From the NCBI RefSeq assembly GCF_905220415.1, contig NC_059542.1:1116001-1180000 (forward strand): a stretch of 64,000 nucleotides of DNA, read 5' to 3'. Within the stretch, counting starts at the first letter, position 1; every line of letters begins with the position of its first letter. The notes under the pieces are model-generated. The model was not told the origin of the DNA and did not search any database. It saw only the letters and a list, made by a program, of their open reading frames with translations. This stretch comes from Colias croceus (taxonomy: Eukaryota; Arthropoda; Insecta; Lepidoptera; Pieridae). Below, piece by piece: positions 1 to 12,725 of the stretch. Made by a program: the position numbers and the translations under genes.

Positions 1-749
1 GGAACAGCATATCAAAGAACCAACTATACTAAAATGCTCACTTGTCAACGTTGCTACCTCCTATACTATATAATATATACAGGCTAACAAAATAATTTGT
101 AATTATATTTATTTAAGCACTTAAAATAGCAGTAACGTAATTATATAAGTTTTCTTGTGCATACCTGTAATTGGTGATCATATTAGGTGGATTTATTTGT
201 TATAATTTTTATGTGTACTCTGTTGGTATGTCTAAATAAATAAATAAAATAAAGCTCGCAATAGATATTTTTTGGGTTAATAAATAGTTAAGAAATAATA
301 CACTCTTAATAAAAATAATGCTTCTGAATTGTTATAATAATAACATACGACTAATAAAATAAGTTCCAGATAGGAACATATTGTTTAATGTTTATCTTTA
401 TTTCATGTCACATCCGAGCTTTTTTATAGTTTTTGTGTCTGCAAGTGTTTAGGATAATATAATTATAGGCTTGTTTAAACATAAAATTCCAATGGAACTT
501 CTTTTCAATACTCACCGTATCCTTGCTCAGAAAGCTAGTTGACAAGACAATATCAATACTCATTGAGAATAAACATTCATCGATATCGTTATCTCAAGAT
601 CGGTTCCATTGCTATGCAGGCGTTGTGCATCCATCCGTCGTGACACTACATTGATAAGATCGTCACGTATGGCATAGCGTGGCGTTAAGGACTCGTGTGT
701 GAGTCCTTGAAAGTTGTAAGAGCCTAATATCATCTAAACTTATAGGAAA
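1..749. other. AT-rich intergenic sequence, no gene seen
   Basis: There are no coding frames with family resemblance. A slightly more GC-rich patch occurs around 600-715, without a recognisable motif. Confidence 0.6.
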
Positions 750-937
750 CTAGCTTACCGCCCGCGGCTTCGCCCGCTTTGCCTAAAACCTAATAAATTA
801 TATTCTAAAACCTTCGTCTTGAATCACTCTATCTATTAAAAAAACCGCATCAAAATCCGTTGCGTAGTTTTAAATATTTAAGCATACAAAGGGAAATAAG
901 GACAGAGAAAGCGACTTAGTTTTATACTATGTAGTGA
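750..937 (-). mobile_element. Helitron-like non-autonomous element, 188 bp
   Basis: Read on the minus strand it starts TC (at 937) and ends in CTAG (753-750), preceded by the hairpin-forming GCGGGCGAAGCCGCGGGC. It is flanked by A on its 5' side and T on its 3' side (plus-strand T938 and A749), the canonical A|TC...CTAG|T of Helitrons. It is a close relative of the copy at 22493-22686, sharing the ACTACATAGTATAAAA start and an identical layout. No coding capacity. Confidence 0.8.
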
Positions 938-2039
938 TACTTTTTATTTGTTACGATTTTACACAAAACTATACGATCCTATCACTAGATAGAAAACATC
1001 AAGATATATTTGACATTGAAAACACACTAAATTAATATGAATTTAAAATCATTATCAAATTTAAATCTTATACTTTTAAGAAGTAATGGAAATAGTGTAG
1101 AAATATTATGCTAACATATTATAGGCATCCGTGGCCTTTCTAGATATTTCTAAAAGTCAACTTTGCTGCAGCAACATTCAACATGCTTATCACGATCGGC
1201 GATCGCTGTCTATCAGCCAATTTTAACTTCGATAGTATTTTCTTGTATGTTATTTTTTAAAGTCTGTGGCTAAAGATGTCTTTCGAATATGAGCTTAATT
1301 TTTAGCAGTACCAAATCTATTACAGGCAAGTAAGGTAAAACATTTATACGATTATGAGTTTTATTATTTAGCAGCCGTCTCTTACGAACGAGCAGTGCGT
1401 GTTAAAATAATTGAAACATACTACATACTATGATGAGGAATTTTAACAGTTTAAAAGACAAATTATACAATATAATATTATTCAACTCGAAGTTTCAAAC
1501 GACAGCAAAACACTGCGATAATACATATTACTAAATAGTTACTGCCGACACTAAAAATCGTTTTAATAGAAATTGTTCAGGTCACAGGTTCAAAGATAGT
1601 GAACGTAACGTCATGTCGGCACTTTGTGGCTTTCCTAGAGCTGTTATCAGTGACGTATAGTTTATTATTTATTGTTTCGCTATTTTAGTGTAATCAATTT
1701 GTTTGCGTAATTGTTTTGATAGGTGATAAATTTTGTCGGTTATTGCAGTGACTTTGTTGCAAGGAATTTGAATTATACATTGGAGTCATGTTATTAATAT
1801 GTAGTACTAGTTATTTGTTAAAGGGTTACTTATAGTTTTAATATTCTAGTTACAAAAAAATAAAAATAATTCACGCTGTGGAAAAAATCAGGACTGAGGA
1901 CACACATATTTGAGAGTAGGGTTTTGAGATGAAAAGATGTATTTTTATTTTACTGGGCGTCTATTGTCTATAGTAGCACCTGGTTACTTTGATTAATTAA
2001 GCGCATTCTAAGTGAATATTTGACTAAAACTGCTCACAA
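938..2039. other. AT-rich intergenic sequence, no gene seen
   Basis: There are no supported genes, RNA genes or exact repeats. The short palindromic word CGATCGGCGATCG near 1193 is not enough for a call. Confidence 0.55.
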
Positions 2040-2111
2040 TAGGAAGACGTGGATGGAGGGAAGAGAAGCCTTTGCCCAGCAGTGGGACAACCATGGCTGA
2101 AAAAAAAAGGC
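2040..2111 (+). mobile_element. 5'-truncated LINE remnant: reverse transcriptase C-terminus plus poly(A)
   Basis: One frame reads RKTWMEGREAFAQQWDNHG and then stops, immediately followed by a run of A. W..xEAFAQQW..xG-stop is the typical C-terminus of many lepidopteran LINE ORF2 proteins, and the DNA GCCTTTGCCCAGCAGTGGGACA is a very common dispersed word in moths. Only about 70 bp remain. Dead by truncation. Confidence 0.6.
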
Positions 2112-5100
2112 TGAATATTTAGACTCTAGTTTCTAAGTGAATGTGTTATCACAAGTACTATGGTCTTTAAAAACATTATTTTACCTATTGATATTATCTA
2201 TTGAAACTGTCTAGACAGTTCGAAATATTTAAGACAGTCATGGAATATCGGTAGGTATTGTAAATCTATACAAAGCCTAGCTGGTCGTTGGAAAGGCATC
2301 TTAGAATCACAAATACTTAACGGTGATGGTTCGTGACAATTGATTCTAGGCTTCTATTGTATTGTACGTAGAAACATTATTATTGATGGATACATTGTGA
2401 TCGATTTTAATGAAGCTTTTTCATTTGATAAGGTATGGTAAGTAGAATTGAAACAGATCAGAATAAATATTATCACACTAGAAAGTGGAACCGTAAAGTA
2501 TTGTTTGGAACGTAATAAAACCTATACATATAAATTAATTTACTGTCATGATTTTAGTTTTTCAAAATCTCCAAAGTACACACAATTTTCAAAATTTGTG
2601 TGATATATTTATTGCAATTATCAACGGTTTCAATTGTTTTTCAAAACATCATACCTAAGCATCATACATACCTAGGTACTGATACACATTTAACCTATAG
2701 AAATGTAAATTCTGTACATTAAAATTTAAAATTATTAATTTTATGCACAGAACTTACAAATAAGACATAGGTACAACAATATACACAATTACCGTCTTAC
2801 CACAGTCTTACCCTGTAAAGAAAAAGACCAGTTCACAACAAAACTGCGCCATACTGGGTACTGATTAATTTAGCGTCTGCCCCCAGGGATCTTCAGCAAT
2901 ATAATTTTATCCACATCTTATAATCAACGTCGGTGCAAAATGTATTCGCTACATTTGCATCGATGAATATGAAATTTTAGACTCGGCTAATGGGCAGCGC
3001 AATAGAAATGGTTTACTCTAGCATATTTATTAGACTATGTTAACTATGTTCTTTATGAAGATAATATTACAACTCGTAGATGGTTTCATTTATCAGTTAG
3101 TTTTGTACCTAGCGAAATTGTATATTCTAATTTGTGTTTTTTTAGTTTTACTTACATAGGTACCTAATAATTTTACGGTCGTTGAATCTATACTGGCATT
3201 AGCTTAAAAATATCAATGTAGCATAAGCAGTATGCACTCAGAATACTGGAGCTTCCTTCTTGTATAATTATTAAGTTTCCTTACTTTAAAAAAAACCCAC
3301 AAAGTTCTATAAACATCAACGAAATTGCTAAGTTCCTATGAAGCCGTTATTATAGAACTATGAGTTTATTCTTCAGGAAACTCAATATGTATTGTTTTTA
3401 ATCTTTCTTAGACATAGAGTAAATGTGGGTTACTGAAATAAGAAGCAGAATTTCACTGCAATCGAAATTGATAAATTCACTGTACCTCTTGCAAATTAAG
3501 ATATTTAGTACAAAAACGCGAAAGGTGGCCCTTTCCAATTTTAAATATCTAATATTCTACGTGACTTTTTGCTACTATTCCGTCTGAATCCAATGGGCGC
3601 AGGTTTTTGCTGCTTTCCTTTGTTGGTGTGTAATCTTTCGTAACGGCTTTCTCGTTACTTCGCGTTCAAATATATTGAACATTCTTTAAGATATTTCCAA
3701 TAAAAAATTGCTTTCACTGATTTTTCTAATCTCCATTCAATTCGCTTTTTGGTATTAGAGCGTTTGGAAATAGCATGAGCTTTGATGGAAAGTATGTTAA
3801 ATACGAAATTGGCTTATTTGTTGGTGAGTTTTTCATGCATAATGGAAATGTTATATTTTCATTTGCTTTTTATATCTCTTTATATGGAAACCATGTTTTT
3901 TGGTGTTCGTCAAATATAGGTGTTATAAGTTGAGCTTATTGATGTCTATTTAAATTCTTATTTTATTTGACTTTCAATTGATTCAATACAAATCACAAAC
4001 CTCGTAAGAGAAAGCTGTATTATAAAGATTTCTCGTCATCTGGTATATTATTATTGAAATATATAGTAGCAAAGAAAATTTTGCTAAGCTCTGTTTGATA
4101 ACAAGGATGGTTAAGTAGGTACTTATTATGATACTTTATGTCTTTTATCTGGTATTTTTTCCTTTGCATTTCATTTTTTTTTCTTATTATTTGATGAATA
4201 AGAGATTATTTATAAGTTTCCGAACTTGAACAAAAAATAACACTCATCAAATCAACAAGAAAGCACCAAGACGAACACAATGGACTAAGAATAATTACAA
4301 TTTTATCTCGATTCTATCAAATTGATTTCCAGACTCCAGTACCGAAGATAGCAAATTGATCTTACAATAACCCACTTCAGGAAACTGGATCGGGCTTTTC
4401 TAGAGCATTTTAGTTTGACCGCAGTGAATTGTTGGATTGTAATGGAATTGAAAATATTTTAAGTTTAAATTCAAAAGCGCAATGAGGCCAACGTTGTTGG
4501 GATAAAGGAATTTCCGGTCGCAGTCTAAATAACGTTTAATTTTATAAATTTAGTGTACCTTCAGGTATGGTATTGGGGAACGTGACCTATGTTTGGTATT
4601 TGGTCGTGGATTGGGGAATTTTGGTTAAAATAAATAAACTTAAAATAAAATAAATGTATTCAATGAAAATATTTACTTCAACTAGACCTTTACATCTTCA
4701 ACAATGTAAAGAATCTCATAATCTTCACCAGGAATCGAACAAAAATAGAAGTCGTACACATACCAATTATTATCTAGTAAAAAGTACAGCTTACCTCTTA
4801 TAGCAATGACGACCAGAAGTCAGAACACATTAACAGTTGCCCCACAGCTCCACTACTCAAACAAAAATCATAGCACCCATCACTCAAGCAAGATCTAGTT
4901 CCCAACCAAAGACGGAGCATTTTGAAATCAAGCTGGTCTATAATAGTAAACCCCGCGGCGCCGTGTGCTACCGGTGTGGCGTACTCACGACGCTATTTGT
5001 TAAGTGCCTGGGGCTCATAATTTCGCACACTCCCACTGGCTTCCACACTGCATTCGACTACCTTTCCAGTAGGGGATATACTGGTTTAGGGATTATTCAA

Positions 5101-6827
5101 TGGTGATTGGAAGAGATTATTGTTGTTTGTTGATATGAGGACTTAACTGATGAAACGTAAAATGGTAATAACTGTATAAATTATTACGGGCGGCTTTATA
5201 AGGTATGTATAGGTATGTATAGGCGTATAGGTCATTTATATGACTAGGTAATGCAGTAAATTTAACTATTCGACGAATTCCAGAAGAGCATTGTAGTCAA
5301 GTATATGGAACAGTTAAAACTTTTGCTTGTTTGAACACTTCTATCCATTTCTTTCTTACCCTCCAATTGCGCATCTCCAACACTCTGTGGAGCTTTGAGT
5401 TTGAATTTAAATGTTTCTTATAGGAAAGGTTGTCTTTACTTCCTTTAGCTTTGATACAGCATACCAGTGGAAGCCGTTCCTAACAAACCCATTGTCCTAG
5501 TAATCCAGTGTGATCTTTAGCTATATCGTGTCGTGTCCGCTCGCGGTGACGAGTGACATTTGCCACTTTGATACGATTACGAGAATACATTATTTTGTAG
5601 AGCAATTGAAATATAGTACTTACCTACTTTTGTTTTCCAAGTAAGTAATATAATTGTTTTTTTTAAGTGATTGAACGTTTCATTGGAGATATTTTTAGGC
5701 AAATCTATGCTATGGCATCCATTCAAGAAATTGCTTCCTGAAACATAATTTTTTTTAACATTATAAATATAAATTTGATATTTTAAATTATCCATAAAAG
5801 TAATAAGTAATACTAACAATACTTCCCTTCCTCCTTTCCATATATTTCACCACCATCAAGTTTTATTTTTGCAATACAAATAACAAGTTGTTGTGCATTT
5901 CTTTTTACACATTTCTGACTTGAAATTCCTATAGGTGCGTAAGTTTATTCCGCCGCGTGTGTGGTGTGATAATACAGCAGTTTAATCACAAAATTATTCT
6001 TGAAACTGTATCCAAAATATATTTCAATACGCCCCATTTTAATAATAAGCTTACTGTAATTAAATCATTGCGTTAAAATTCGTTAACAAAAATCTCATTT
6101 CCCGTGCAAAGTGTTTTTAATCAATGTTTCATACAATACTTTAATAATACGCGTTAAAGTATGCGAAGTAATCATTTCTTAATTACATGTTACACACAAT
6201 ATACACCCACCTATAATTAATTATTTAATCCACAAAGCTGGCACGGCAAAAACAGTTTTATCTAAAACGCAACAGGGAATAATTTAGCGTGTAGGTATTA
6301 ATTTTGCGTCGTAAATTTATCAAAACTTCCTTGAATTTTTTAATGTAAAACTGGTATGCAATATTAGGCTCTATGTTACCAGAGTATGAGACGAGATTGG
6401 CGTCAAAATTTAATAATTTTTCATCCTGTCTTGTTACGCTTTGTAAAAGATGTAAAAGAATTTCATTCGGCGCTCATCACAGTTGCTTGAGCGTCTTACC
6501 GTCAGACGAAATATGAAATTCTCATTGTATTACTAGGGTAGAGGCTAAAATATGAAAAACAAGAGCAAATTCTAGTTATGACCACACTTTGTGCTATAAA
6601 AATAGAAATGCGAAAGGACAAAGGTTGTGAGAGCGAAAATCTGCGCAAATCTTTATCAAGATTTCCTTTAAAGAAATTATCTAAATTGCAGGATTCTTTA
6701 TTTTATTTGAACAATAATAATTTTATGAGATTTATATTGTCGTCGACTTTCGTGATATATATAAAGAAAATATTCAAATTTTTAATATCATTAATAATAA
6801 TAGTTAGGTATTCTGTTCAATGCATTT
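2112..6827. other. intergenic, no gene supported
   Basis: This is long AT-rich sequence. An 89-codon frame at 4837-5106 is locally GC-rich around 4955-5000 but shows no recognisable domain. A GGAATCGAAC word near 4732 resembles the B box of tRNA-derived SINEs, but no flanking body was recognised. Short TATGTATAGG repeats occur at 5203-5230. Confidence 0.5.
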
Positions 6828-6838
6828 AGAATTCATCT

Positions 6839-7045
6839 CGTCATCATCATCAGCCCATATACGTTCCCACTGCTGGGACACGGGCCTCCTATGAGGGTAC
6901 AGGCCATAATCCACCACGCTGGCCAAGTGCGTGTTGGCGGATGACACATGTCGTCGAACTTTTTAATTCTTCGACATGTCGGTTTCCTCACGATGTTTTC
7001 CTTCACCGTTCGAGCAGTGGTGATGTAACAACATGCGCAGAAGAA
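6839..7045 (-). mobile_element. SINE copy, 5'-truncated, with 11-bp target-site duplication
   Basis: It shares about 200 bp with 10421-10635: the CCCACTGCTGGGACACGGG core and the (CAT)n stretch that is the (GAT)n tail on the minus strand. The tRNA-related head present in the 10.4-kb copy is absent here. The insertion is bounded by AGAATTCATCT at 6828-6838 and again at 7046-7056, an 11-bp direct repeat expected from LINE-driven insertion. An open frame here (6833-7054, minus) is part of the SINE, not a gene. Confidence 0.82.
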
Positions 7046-7056
7046 AGAATTCATCT

Positions 7057-9747
7057 AATACAGTTCAACTAATAGATAGTAATTATAATTTAAAATACTA
7101 CGCCCAAGATACAATACACCTACTACATATACAATATGTACTAATAATAATCTAAAATAATCACAACCGTGTTAACACAATCCTTTATTTAATCGCGACA
7201 ACGGATTTCATAAACAATTAATCACTTCAAAAAACTGTCGTAAACAGAAATGATAAACGTAGCATTCTCGCGTCAAAACTCAAAGGTTTCCGCATTAAAT
7301 GAGTACAAAAATATATAAACAGAGTTGTTTTTGAAAGACATTTAGACGTCAAATAAAGCGTCAAAGATCCCGCGGAATGGGATTATGATTTATTAAACAG
7401 GATAAATGGGTTACGAAAATGTTAAACTCCTCAGTGAGTTTTTGGCTGTCGAGTTATAATCATTTTGATGTTGCTGTTGTCTGTGTTTTAAAAATAACAA
7501 GGGAATTAGATGATTTTTTTTTATACAATACCATAGAAGCGATTTGATTTTTACTAATATTCGTCATGCAAAATCTTACCATGGGATAGATACTCATAGA
7601 TACTCATTCAGATACGCTAAATTTTGCACTGTACATTGCCAAAATATTGATAAATACTTGCTTGAAGTTCATTATTTAAAATTAATTAATATTCTTAAAA
7701 CATTGAACGACGAAAACAAAACATTTTTATCTAAAATCATTTTCAAATCAACAACTTTGTGGTAAAATCTTAAAAAATTAACCCCTAAATGAAAGATGAC
7801 ACGGCTTTAAAGTTTAAAATTTGTATTTATTGTACCCTAATTAACTAAATGAAGACACAATAAATTTAGACAGATCCAATATCGGATAAAAATGCACTAA
7901 AAAACAATACCCTCAGTTTCTCATAGACGTGCCATAAGGTTCAATCAATCAATGTCCCTAAAAATAAAAAAGGCACCGCTACGAGCAACCCACGTAAAGT
8001 TGGAATATGAAAAAAACTTGTATATTTTTTGTGCTTCGACCACGTTGTAGGAATTGTTTGAATACACATTAGGGACTATTTCGGTTTTGGGTAGCTTGTG
8101 TGCAAGTCGAAATATGCGTTGGGCGCATTTCGAAAGCCCCTTGAGGAGCGGAAATTTCTATATTCTTCTGTTTTAGTTTTATAAGATGTAGAGCATAGTT
8201 ATTCTTATAATATATTTCCATTTAGATGATAATTACGTCAATATGAAGCTATAATTAAATTTCTCCGATTGTTTCAAAGGGACAGATCCTATCGAATTAC
8301 TATAATATACGTGTAGAGATTGTTCTGTTTGCATAGTTAGCTCTGAGGAGATTTCAGACAAACTATAAGTTGATCTTAGTGGAATTCCTATTGTCAGTGT
8401 GAGTGCTGATTACATTATATTTTATATAGGTAACGTATCTATTTCCATTTCAAGATCATTAATTTTTCATTCATTTGAAGAGCGAAATGTAAAAAAACAA
8501 ATTAGTAGGTATGTATAAATTTTACTATAATATAGATCTTATCTATCTAATAGTAAAATTTTCATTTCATTAAAAACATAAATCTTCAACTTAAAATCTA
8601 CGCCTCCACGACATAGTCTCCCAGTAATAATAATTACACTAAATATTCAACTCAGCGTAACACCATCACCAAGACGTCTAATGTACGCGCGTTTAGGGTT
8701 ATAAAAAATTATGATTACTCTTTGACAAAGCAATATTTCCAGCACTTAGTACCCTTCCTTGGAACGAATGAATATTTATGTGGGAGGGTACATTTTTATC
8801 ATTTGAAGGGACGTTTGTACCTGTTCGGCTCGGTCACAGAGACAAAAAAGGGCTCACACATACACGCTCTTATTAGAGGGTTAAATTAGAATCCGCCTTG
8901 TTCCAAATTTGGCGTGGGTTGCGGTTGAAATTTTAAATTTTGGTATTGTTTTTGTTAAAGTTTAAATTCTAGTTTGGGTTTATATCGAGGTGTATGTTTA
9001 TTCAATGACTAGCTGCGCTCTGCAGTTTCGTCTGTATAAATCAAATCGTGCGACTAAAATTTATTTAGTTTAATATGATAGAGCGTAAATTAAAAATATG
9101 TTTACACAATTTTAACTGTTTTAAAAATGTAATAAAAAATACATTTTCCTTTATATTTCAGTCTTTATGAAAATACATAATAGGTATATTCAATTTTTAC
9201 CTTGACAGCCTTAATTAAAAACAGAGCCATTATATTGTCAGTCCGTAATTGGTATACGCAGCTACGTCAAATTGAAATAAAATTTCAATATGGAATGTAA
9301 ACGTATAAAAAATAAAAATGTTATTATTCAATGAATAAATGTAAGTATACGTTGTATAAATTATTAGAAGTCCTAAAAATTATTATTTTATAATTACCAT
9401 TTATACGCATTGATACTTTCATCCATGTCCTTAGGCGGCTGTAGTTCGAATTAGCAAGAAATAAAAGCTCCTTAGCTTAATTATTATAATTAATAATTCT
9501 TTTATAGACTCATAGATAAACGCTCCTTACAATTACGACGATTATTTAGTACCAACATAACTACAAAGACAAAGCGAAAATTGTTAGAAACTAGGCAACC
9601 GTAATTCAAACATGAATCAACGTACTTATATTTGCTATTTCTATATCCTACATTTACATTCAAAAATTATCGCTCACCTTCTCATTTATTTCTAGGAAAT
9701 AGTCTATTACTAACGTTAGCTACTTTCAAGTATTCTGTGCTATTAGG
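7057..9747. other. intergenic, no gene supported
   Basis: AT-rich. A CTAG with a weak CTGCGCTCTGCAGTTTCGTC neighbour at 9009 looks like the end of a decayed minus-strand Helitron, but the other end could not be fixed. A hairpin of 12-bp arms sits at 8517-8561 (AAATTTTACTAT / ATAGTAAAATTT). Confidence 0.5.
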
Positions 9748-9930
9748 TACTGTAAAAGTGAAGTCCCATGTCCCCTTGTGGGGGCAGATGCATTGACATC
9801 TGTTTCACTGATCAATCTTTACGGACACGTAAGTGTCATCCTTCTGTGTACTGCCAGACTAAGAAATTTATTTTTTCCATCGGGAATCGAACCCAAGACA
9901 GCACACTAACCACGATGTAGACACTTATTA
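9748..9930 (-). mobile_element. tRNA-derived SINE, second family
   Basis: On the minus strand, GGTTCGATTCC (9893-9883) is an exact pol III B box and TGGTTAGTGTGC upstream resembles an A box, giving a tRNA-like head. It is followed by a body containing CAGTGAAACAGATG and GGGGACATGGGACTTC. This head-body layout and wording are common in Lepidoptera. The ends are approximate because no target duplication was resolved. It is unrelated to the SINE at 10.4 kb. Confidence 0.6.
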
Positions 9931-10420
9931 GTATGTCAATCTTCAAACAGCATCAGCAGTCAATAAATAAATAAAATTATCTAATTAATTTCCAACATAA
10001 TTAATCCCACTAAAAACTTCAATAGAGAGCCCATACATCACTCTAAATAAACCAATATGAGTATATAACTTAAAGAATATTTCTTCACGCAATAAATCGA
10101 TAAGATACCATCAATGAATTAAATACCTTCCGATGATATCATGTTCAATTACAAGCGAAAAGAATTTTAATTGATTTAAAATTATGACAAGTCGATTATG
10201 CCTCTCGTATGTCGATGGAGGCATATTGCGCGATTTCTCGGCATGATAATATTTGTTTTAATCGAAAATTGTGTCACGTACGTATTTTTTATTTCGATGG
10301 TTGTAGTTTCGCGTAGCGAATTGCAATATGGATATTTGATTAATTTAGAATTATTACCAAAGATAGGAGATAGAGTTATAAAATGTTCAGATAGCAGTGA
10401 GAAAAAACGTAATGCAAGCC

Positions 10421-10741
10421 CATCATCATCATCATCATCATCATCAGCCCATATACGTTCCCACTGCTGGGACACGGGCCTCCTATGAGGGTACAGGCCA
10501 TAATCCACCGCGCTGGCCAAGTGCGTGTTGGCGGATGACACATGTCGTCGAACTTTTTAATTCTTCGACATGTCGGTTTCCTCACGATGTTTTCCTTCAC
10601 CGTTCGAGCAGTGGTGATGTTACAACATGCGCAGATAAATAGAAAAATCAATTTAATTCCTGCGCGCTCGCCTGGTCTCGAACCCCGGACTTATCGATTC
10701 GAAGTCCGAGGTCTCACCACTGGGCCACCACTGCTCTGCCC
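10421..10741 (-). mobile_element. SINE copy with tRNA-related head and (GAT)n tail
   Basis: The minus strand starts near 10741 with a tRNA-like head. It has an A box TGGCCCAGTGG (10727-10717), a 7-bp anticodon-type stem CGGACTT/AAGTCCG and a B-box-like GGTTCGAGACC (10684-10674). The body contains GTGAAGGAAAACATCGTGAGG and GGAGGCCCGTGTCCCAGCAG. The tail is (GAT)n, seen as (CAT)n at 10421-10445. The body matches the truncated copy at 6839-7045 nearly base for base. The poly-His and poly-Asp open frames across it are artefacts of the trinucleotide tail. Confidence 0.82.
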
Positions 10742-11355
10742 AAAAAATGTTAAAGCCACGAAAAATATACTTACATTCATATTCAAATCATAGTAGAGTA
10801 AATGGGCAGAAATACTAGGTATACCTAGTAAGAACTAAAGTTATATCAGTCATATCAAGGATACCTACCTATTAATCGATTCTTCATCAAATTTTCATCT
10901 AAAACTCCTCAACTGTTCTTACGTCATATAAAGTTCTACGTACTTCACTTTAACACCAGTCTGTAACACAGAAATAGTAGTCAATACACATTTATGATAT
11001 AATTACACTAATTTTAATAATAATGGATATAAAGTACGATTAATGAGTATTTCCAATAGACTAGTTACTTCTTCTATTTTGACACCGCAATTACCTACTG
11101 AAACTTTTTAAACAGTGTGAAAATGATAACAAAAAGGAGAGGTGAATGGTGATAAACTTTGAGATAATATTAAGCAAGCTGCATGCATATGTTAGACATG
11201 GCTTGTAAAAACATTCAAGAGGGTCATAAAAATACGCCAAAGGGTAAATTGTTCGTAGTTAAACTGAAATTTTAATTGACGGATAAGGGAAGTTCTTATT
11301 GTTTTTCAGAATATAATTTTTAGCATGAATAAAGGGAAGGAAATAACGAATCAAC
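10742..11355. other. intergenic, no gene seen
   Basis: AT-rich sequence between the SINE and the palindromic tRNA-like array, with no recognisable feature. Confidence 0.55.
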
Positions 11356-11364
11356 AATTGTTAT

Positions 11365-11559
11365 ATTTATATTTTTTGGTTTTTATGGCATTCAAATGCT
11401 TTATAAATATAAATTTATAAAGAATAGAAAAAATTCGATCACGAGGAATGGCGCGAAGGATGCGGGTTCGAGTCCCGCCTCGTGATCGAATTTTTTCTAT
11501 TCTTTATAAATTTATATTTATAAAGCATTTGAATGCCATAAAAACCAAAAAATATAAAT
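11365..11559. repeat. perfect 82-bp inverted repeat with 31-bp spacer
   Basis: Arms 11365-11446 and 11478-11559 are exact reverse complements over 82 bp, including the words GGCATTCAAATGC and TTCGATCACGAGG. The spacer 11447-11477 is the 3' half of the tRNA-like sequence (GCGGGTTCGAGTCCCG). Such a structure could extrude as a cruciform or give a long RNA hairpin. Confidence 0.9.
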
Positions 11560-11720
11560 TCAACAAAAGGTCGTGTTCCATCGTTACAATATTGTATTCA
11601 CTGAAATGTGCTTCATATTGGTTGAGATGGTTGTTAAATCATCTCAATAGATGGCGCGCGGTGTGTCCCTTAAGACACATAAAACTGAAAGAATAGATTA
11701 AATTCGATTGCTCAGGCGGG

Positions 11721-11795
11721 TCACGAGTGGCTGAGTTGGTTAGGCATCCGCCCCGGAATGGCGCGAAGGATGCGGGTTCGAGTCCCGCCTCGTGA
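11721..11795 (+). ncRNA. tRNA-like pol III cassette, copy 1
   Basis: The acceptor stem TCACGAG/CTCGTGA is perfect over 7 bp. The A box TGGCTGAGTTGG starts at position 8 as in real tRNAs. The T arm GCGGG-TTCGAGT-CCCGC is perfect and holds an exact B box GGTTCGAGTCC. TTTTTT follows about 7 nt downstream (from 11801), a pol III terminator. The D stem is of the 3-bp class (GCT/GGC). The anticodon arm is poor: a 4-bp stem with loop CCGGAAT, C instead of U at position 33, and a nominal GGA (Ser) anticodon. It is therefore probably a tRNA-derived transcript or SINE head rather than a working tRNA. Confidence 0.5.
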
Positions 11796-12030
11796 TCGAA
11801 TTTTTTCTATTCTTTATAAATTTATATTTATAAAGCATTTGAATGCCATAAAAACCAAAAAATATAAATTCAACAAAAGGTCGTGTTCCATCGTTACAAT
11901 ATTGTATTCACTGAAAAGTGCTTCATATTGGTTGAGATGGTTGTTAAATCATCTCAATAGATGGCGCGCGGTGTGTCCCTTAAGACACATAAAACTGAAA
12001 GAATAGATTAAATTCGATTGCTCAGGCGGG

Positions 12031-12105
12031 TCACGAGTGGCTGAGTTGGTTAGGCATCCGCCCCGGAATGGCGCGAAGGATGCGGGTTCGAGTCCCGCCT
12101 CGTGA
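12031..12105 (+). ncRNA. tRNA-like pol III cassette, copy 2
   Basis: Identical to copy 1 over its 75 nt: same stems, A and B boxes and downstream T6. Confidence 0.5.
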
Positions 12106-12340
12106 TCGAATTTTTTCTATTCTTTATAAATTTATATTTATAAAGCATTTGAATGCCATAAAAACCAAAAAATATAAATTCAACAAAAGGTCGTGTTCCA
12201 TCGTTACAATATTGTATTCACTGAAAAGTGCTTCATATTGGTTGAGATGGTTGTTAAATCATCTCAATAGATGGCGCGCGGTGTGTCCCTTAAGACACAT
12301 AAAACTGAAAGAATAGATTAAATTCGATTGCTCAGGCGGG

Positions 12341-12415
12341 TCACGAGTGGCTGAGTTGGTTAGGCATCCGCCCCGGAATGGCGCGAAGGATGCGGGTTCG
12401 AGTCCCGCCTCGTGA
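12341..12415 (+). ncRNA. tRNA-like pol III cassette, copy 3
   Basis: Identical to copy 1 over its 75 nt: same stems, A and B boxes and downstream T6. Confidence 0.5.
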
Positions 12416-12650
12416 TCGAATTTTTTCTATTCTTTATAAATTTATATTTATAAAGCATTTGAATGCCATAAAAACCAAAAAATATAAATTCAACAAAAGG
12501 TCGTGTTCCATCGTTACAATATTGTATTCACTGAAAAGTGCTTCATATTGGTTGAGATGGTTGTTAAATCATCTCAATAGATGGCGCGCGGTGTGTCCCT
12601 TAAGACACATAAAACTGAAAGAATAGATTAAATTCGATTGCTCAGGCGGG

Positions 12651-12725
12651 TCACGAGTGGCTGAGTTGGTTAGGCATCCGCCCCGGAATGGCGCGAAGGA
12701 TGCGGGTTCGAGTCCCGCCTCGTGA
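12651..12725 (+). ncRNA. tRNA-like pol III cassette, copy 4
   Basis: Identical to copy 1 over its 75 nt. It is the last complete cassette; the unit stops at about 12755, soon after its T6. Confidence 0.5.

Noticed and set aside
4837..5106. 89-codon plus-strand frame with a locally GC-rich CYRCGV segment
   Set aside because: No family resemblance, no splice-site support and no repeat match inside the window; not enough to call a gene.
9009..9180. Possible further minus-strand Helitron ending CTAG at 9009
   Set aside because: The GC hairpin is degraded and no A|TC start could be identified.
10182..10651. Overlapping frames with poly-Asp, poly-His or poly-Met runs
   Set aside because: They are translations of the (CAT)n/(GAT)n tail and body of the SINE on both strands.
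11448..12626. Four identical 82-codon frames (MARRMRVRVPPRD...) that might look like a tandem gene family
   Set aside because: They start inside the tRNA-like cassette and recur only because the 310-bp DNA unit recurs. There is no codon bias, no divergence pattern of coding sequence and no domain.
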